From an uncultured Caryophanales bacterium (GTDB lineage: Bacteria > Bacillota_I > Bacilli_A > RFN20 > CAG-826), in contig CAMOEI010000009.1 in assembly GCA_946612115.1 (NCBI GenBank), forward strand, positions 1-40,402: 40,402 bases of DNA, written 5' to 3'. This document shows, in pieces, positions 39,611-40,402 of this stretch. Below the pieces are notes generated by a model. That model had not been told where the DNA came from. It did not search any database and saw only the letters and a program-made list of their open reading frames with translations. How positions within the stretch are numbered: the stretch's first letter is position 1; every line of letters starts with the position of its first letter. Both the position numbers and the translations under genes were made by a program.

Positions 39611-39690
39611 TCCACAGCGACTTATCTCTAGGACTTCCGAATCCTCAACGGATCTCCCGGGCTTAAGTTAAGAACACTAATAGGAGGAAA
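39611..39690 (+). promoter_or_regulatory. Structured leader of rpsO, possible S15 autoregulatory site
   Basis: Between ribF and rpsO lies a GC-richer stretch that can fold. GACTTA (39619-39624) pairs with TAAGTT (39664-39669) to close a domain. Inside it TCCG/CGGA (about 39636-39651) or ATCC/GGAT (39641-39653) can form small hairpins. S15 binds its own leader RNA in several bacteria, including Gram-positives, so this is a candidate regulatory site. I could not match it to a known consensus by eye. AGGAGG for rpsO follows at about 39682. Confidence 0.45.
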
Positions 39691-39695
39691 CGAAA

Positions 39696-39965
39696 ATGGC
39701 ACTTTCAAAAGAAAGAAAAGCAGAACTCGTCAAAAAGTACGGTAAAAACGAAAAAGACACTGGCTCAGTTGAAGTCCAAGTTGCTCTTCTTACCGAACAA
39801 ATCAAAGCGTTAACCGAACACTTAAAGAAGAATCACAAAGACGCCGCTAGTAAAAGAGGTTTAATGATTCTCGTTGGTCAACGTAGAAGTTTACTTGATT
39901 ACTTAGCCAGAACCGATAGAGATGCTTATTTAAGACTCATTGTCGAGCTCGGACTTAGAAAATAG
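39696..39965 (+). CDS. rpsO: 30S ribosomal protein S15
   Basis: S15 is a primary 16S rRNA-binding protein that nucleates the 30S platform. The 89-aa length is exact for the family. The conserved blocks KYGKNEKDTGSVEVQVALLTEQI and the HxKDxxSKRGLxxLVGxRRxLLxYL type signature are present. A strong AGGAGG lies before the ATG and a structured leader lies upstream. The gene ends at a terminator shared with the converging gene. Confidence 0.97.
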   Translation: MALSKERKAELVKKYGKNEKDTGSVEVQVALLTEQIKALTEHLKKNHKDAASKRGLMILVGQRRSLLDYLARTDRDAYLRLIVELGLRK

Positions 39966-39973
39966 TAAAAAAG

Positions 39974-40010
39974 CAAAAAAAGAGAACAGCATTAGCTGTT
40001 CTTTTTCTTT
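39974..40010. terminator. Bidirectional terminator between rpsO and the minus-strand gene
   Basis: AGAACAGC (39983-39990), loop ATTA and GCTGTTCT (39995-40002) form an 8-bp perfect stem. It has T-rich sequence on the plus-strand 3' side and an A tract on the other, so it works both ways. The stop codon of the minus-strand gene (39992-39994) lies in its loop. Confidence 0.85.
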
Positions 40011-40372
40011 TCCTTGTTTCGCTTATCTCTAATCTCTTGCATTTCTTTGACATCGATTAAGGTCCAACCCTGAGCTTTAGCGTAATCGACCATTTGAGTT
40101 AAGGCAGCTTTTAAGAAGACGCGAGGAATCTTGACACACATTTGACATGCTTCTTTAGTGAATTTGACTTTGTCATCAATTCGATTTGCCGCATACATGA
40201 CACTTTCTACACTGGCTTCTTTTCCAGCGGGAATAGGTTCTTTGATTGGTCTACCTTTAAACCTGGTGTACCAGAAGTATTGGCTATCGCGATATCCATA
40301 ATCCACTGGAACTTTAGGGAAGTTATTAGCTTTTACTCCATTAATAATCGCGTTATAGAATTTTTCTTTCAT
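39992..40372 (-). CDS. Hypothetical protein, possibly cut by the window edge
   Basis: No family was recognised. From the ATG at 40372 the product is 126 aa: a soluble, basic protein with a CxxC-like CQMC near residue 78 and a Lys/Arg/Glu-rich C-terminus (RDKRNKEKKKNS). There is no Shine-Dalgarno before this ATG, and the frame stays open upstream through 40402 without a stop, so the true start may lie outside the window. Its last codons and stop lie in the terminator hairpin shared with rpsO. Confidence 0.55.
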   Translation of the reverse strand: MKEKFYNAIINGVKANNFPKVPVDYGYRDSQYFWYTRFKGRPIKEPIPAGKEASVESVMYAANRIDDKVKFTKEACQMCVKIPRVFLKAALTQMVDYAKAQGWTLIDVKEMQEIRDKRNKEKKKNS

Positions 40373-40402
40373 CAAAATCTTGTCGATTTTTAAGATGAAG
40401 TG

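Noticed and set aside
1-40402. Mycoplasma-type genetic code (TGA = Trp)
   Set aside because: TGA ends the acyltransferase gene (11325-11327) and abiEi (23807-23809), and Trp is encoded by TGG in the conserved motifs.

Overview
This window comes from a low-GC, standard-code Gram-positive bacterium. The core genes (rimP-nusA-ylxR-infB-rbfA, truB-ribF, rpsO, rimO), the FakA/DegV/PlsX lipid genes and the Listeria-Bacteroides-type repeats fit an uncultured, probably host-associated lineage of Bacilli near the Erysipelotrichales/Acholeplasmatales/RF39 groups. That placement is inference from gene style; no rRNA is present. TGA is used as a stop (for example at 11325-11327 and 23807-23809), so this is not a code-4 mycoplasma.

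Layout. 1-1445: a Fic-domain gene between two nearly identical 55-bp direct repeats, then a start-less remnant and a terminator. 1467-3154: two tandem, paralogous membrane-anchored proteins with InlB-type repeats. 3280-3900 (-): an XRE regulator with four membrane segments, divergent from two unrecognised membrane-anchored proteins of 294 and 1152 aa (4072-8431). 8518-18759: a tightly packed, mostly overlapping run of envelope genes (PAP2 phosphatase, GT2 glycosyltransferase, PlsC-like acyltransferase, small membrane protein, ABC-FtsX/MacB-type fusion), then rimO and a domain-swapped GH3 glycosidase. 18812-18885: tRNA-Thr(GGU). 19171-19464: an orphan Nif11/double-glycine-leader peptide with a Cys-rich core. 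19605-23059: free-Met sulfoxide reductase (-), YdeI-like protein, esterase, HD protein, a six-TM protein and a small protein of six 16-residue YCGP repeats. 23183-24713: an AbiE-type toxin-antitoxin pair with repeats in its promoter region.

24826-29899 is a five-gene phospholipid operon: fakA, plsX, acpP, a DegV/FakB-like gene and a PlsC-like acyltransferase with a zinc ribbon. It has no fabD/fabG between plsX and acpP, which suggests that exogenous fatty acids feed phosphatidate synthesis. 29929-33079 holds small single genes (4-TM protein, HAD phosphatase, Sel1 repeats, TM-LRR fusion). 33212-39965 is the translation cluster, with a possible attenuator before rimP and a structured leader before rpsO. 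The window ends in an unknown minus-strand gene that stays open to the edge.

A recurring feature is that many transcription units have a good -35/-10 pair whose -10 ends only 6-9 nt before the start codon and no Shine-Dalgarno. They look leaderless, whereas genes inside operons have clear AGGAGG-type sites. Everything here is read by eye; no database search, folding or alignment program was run.
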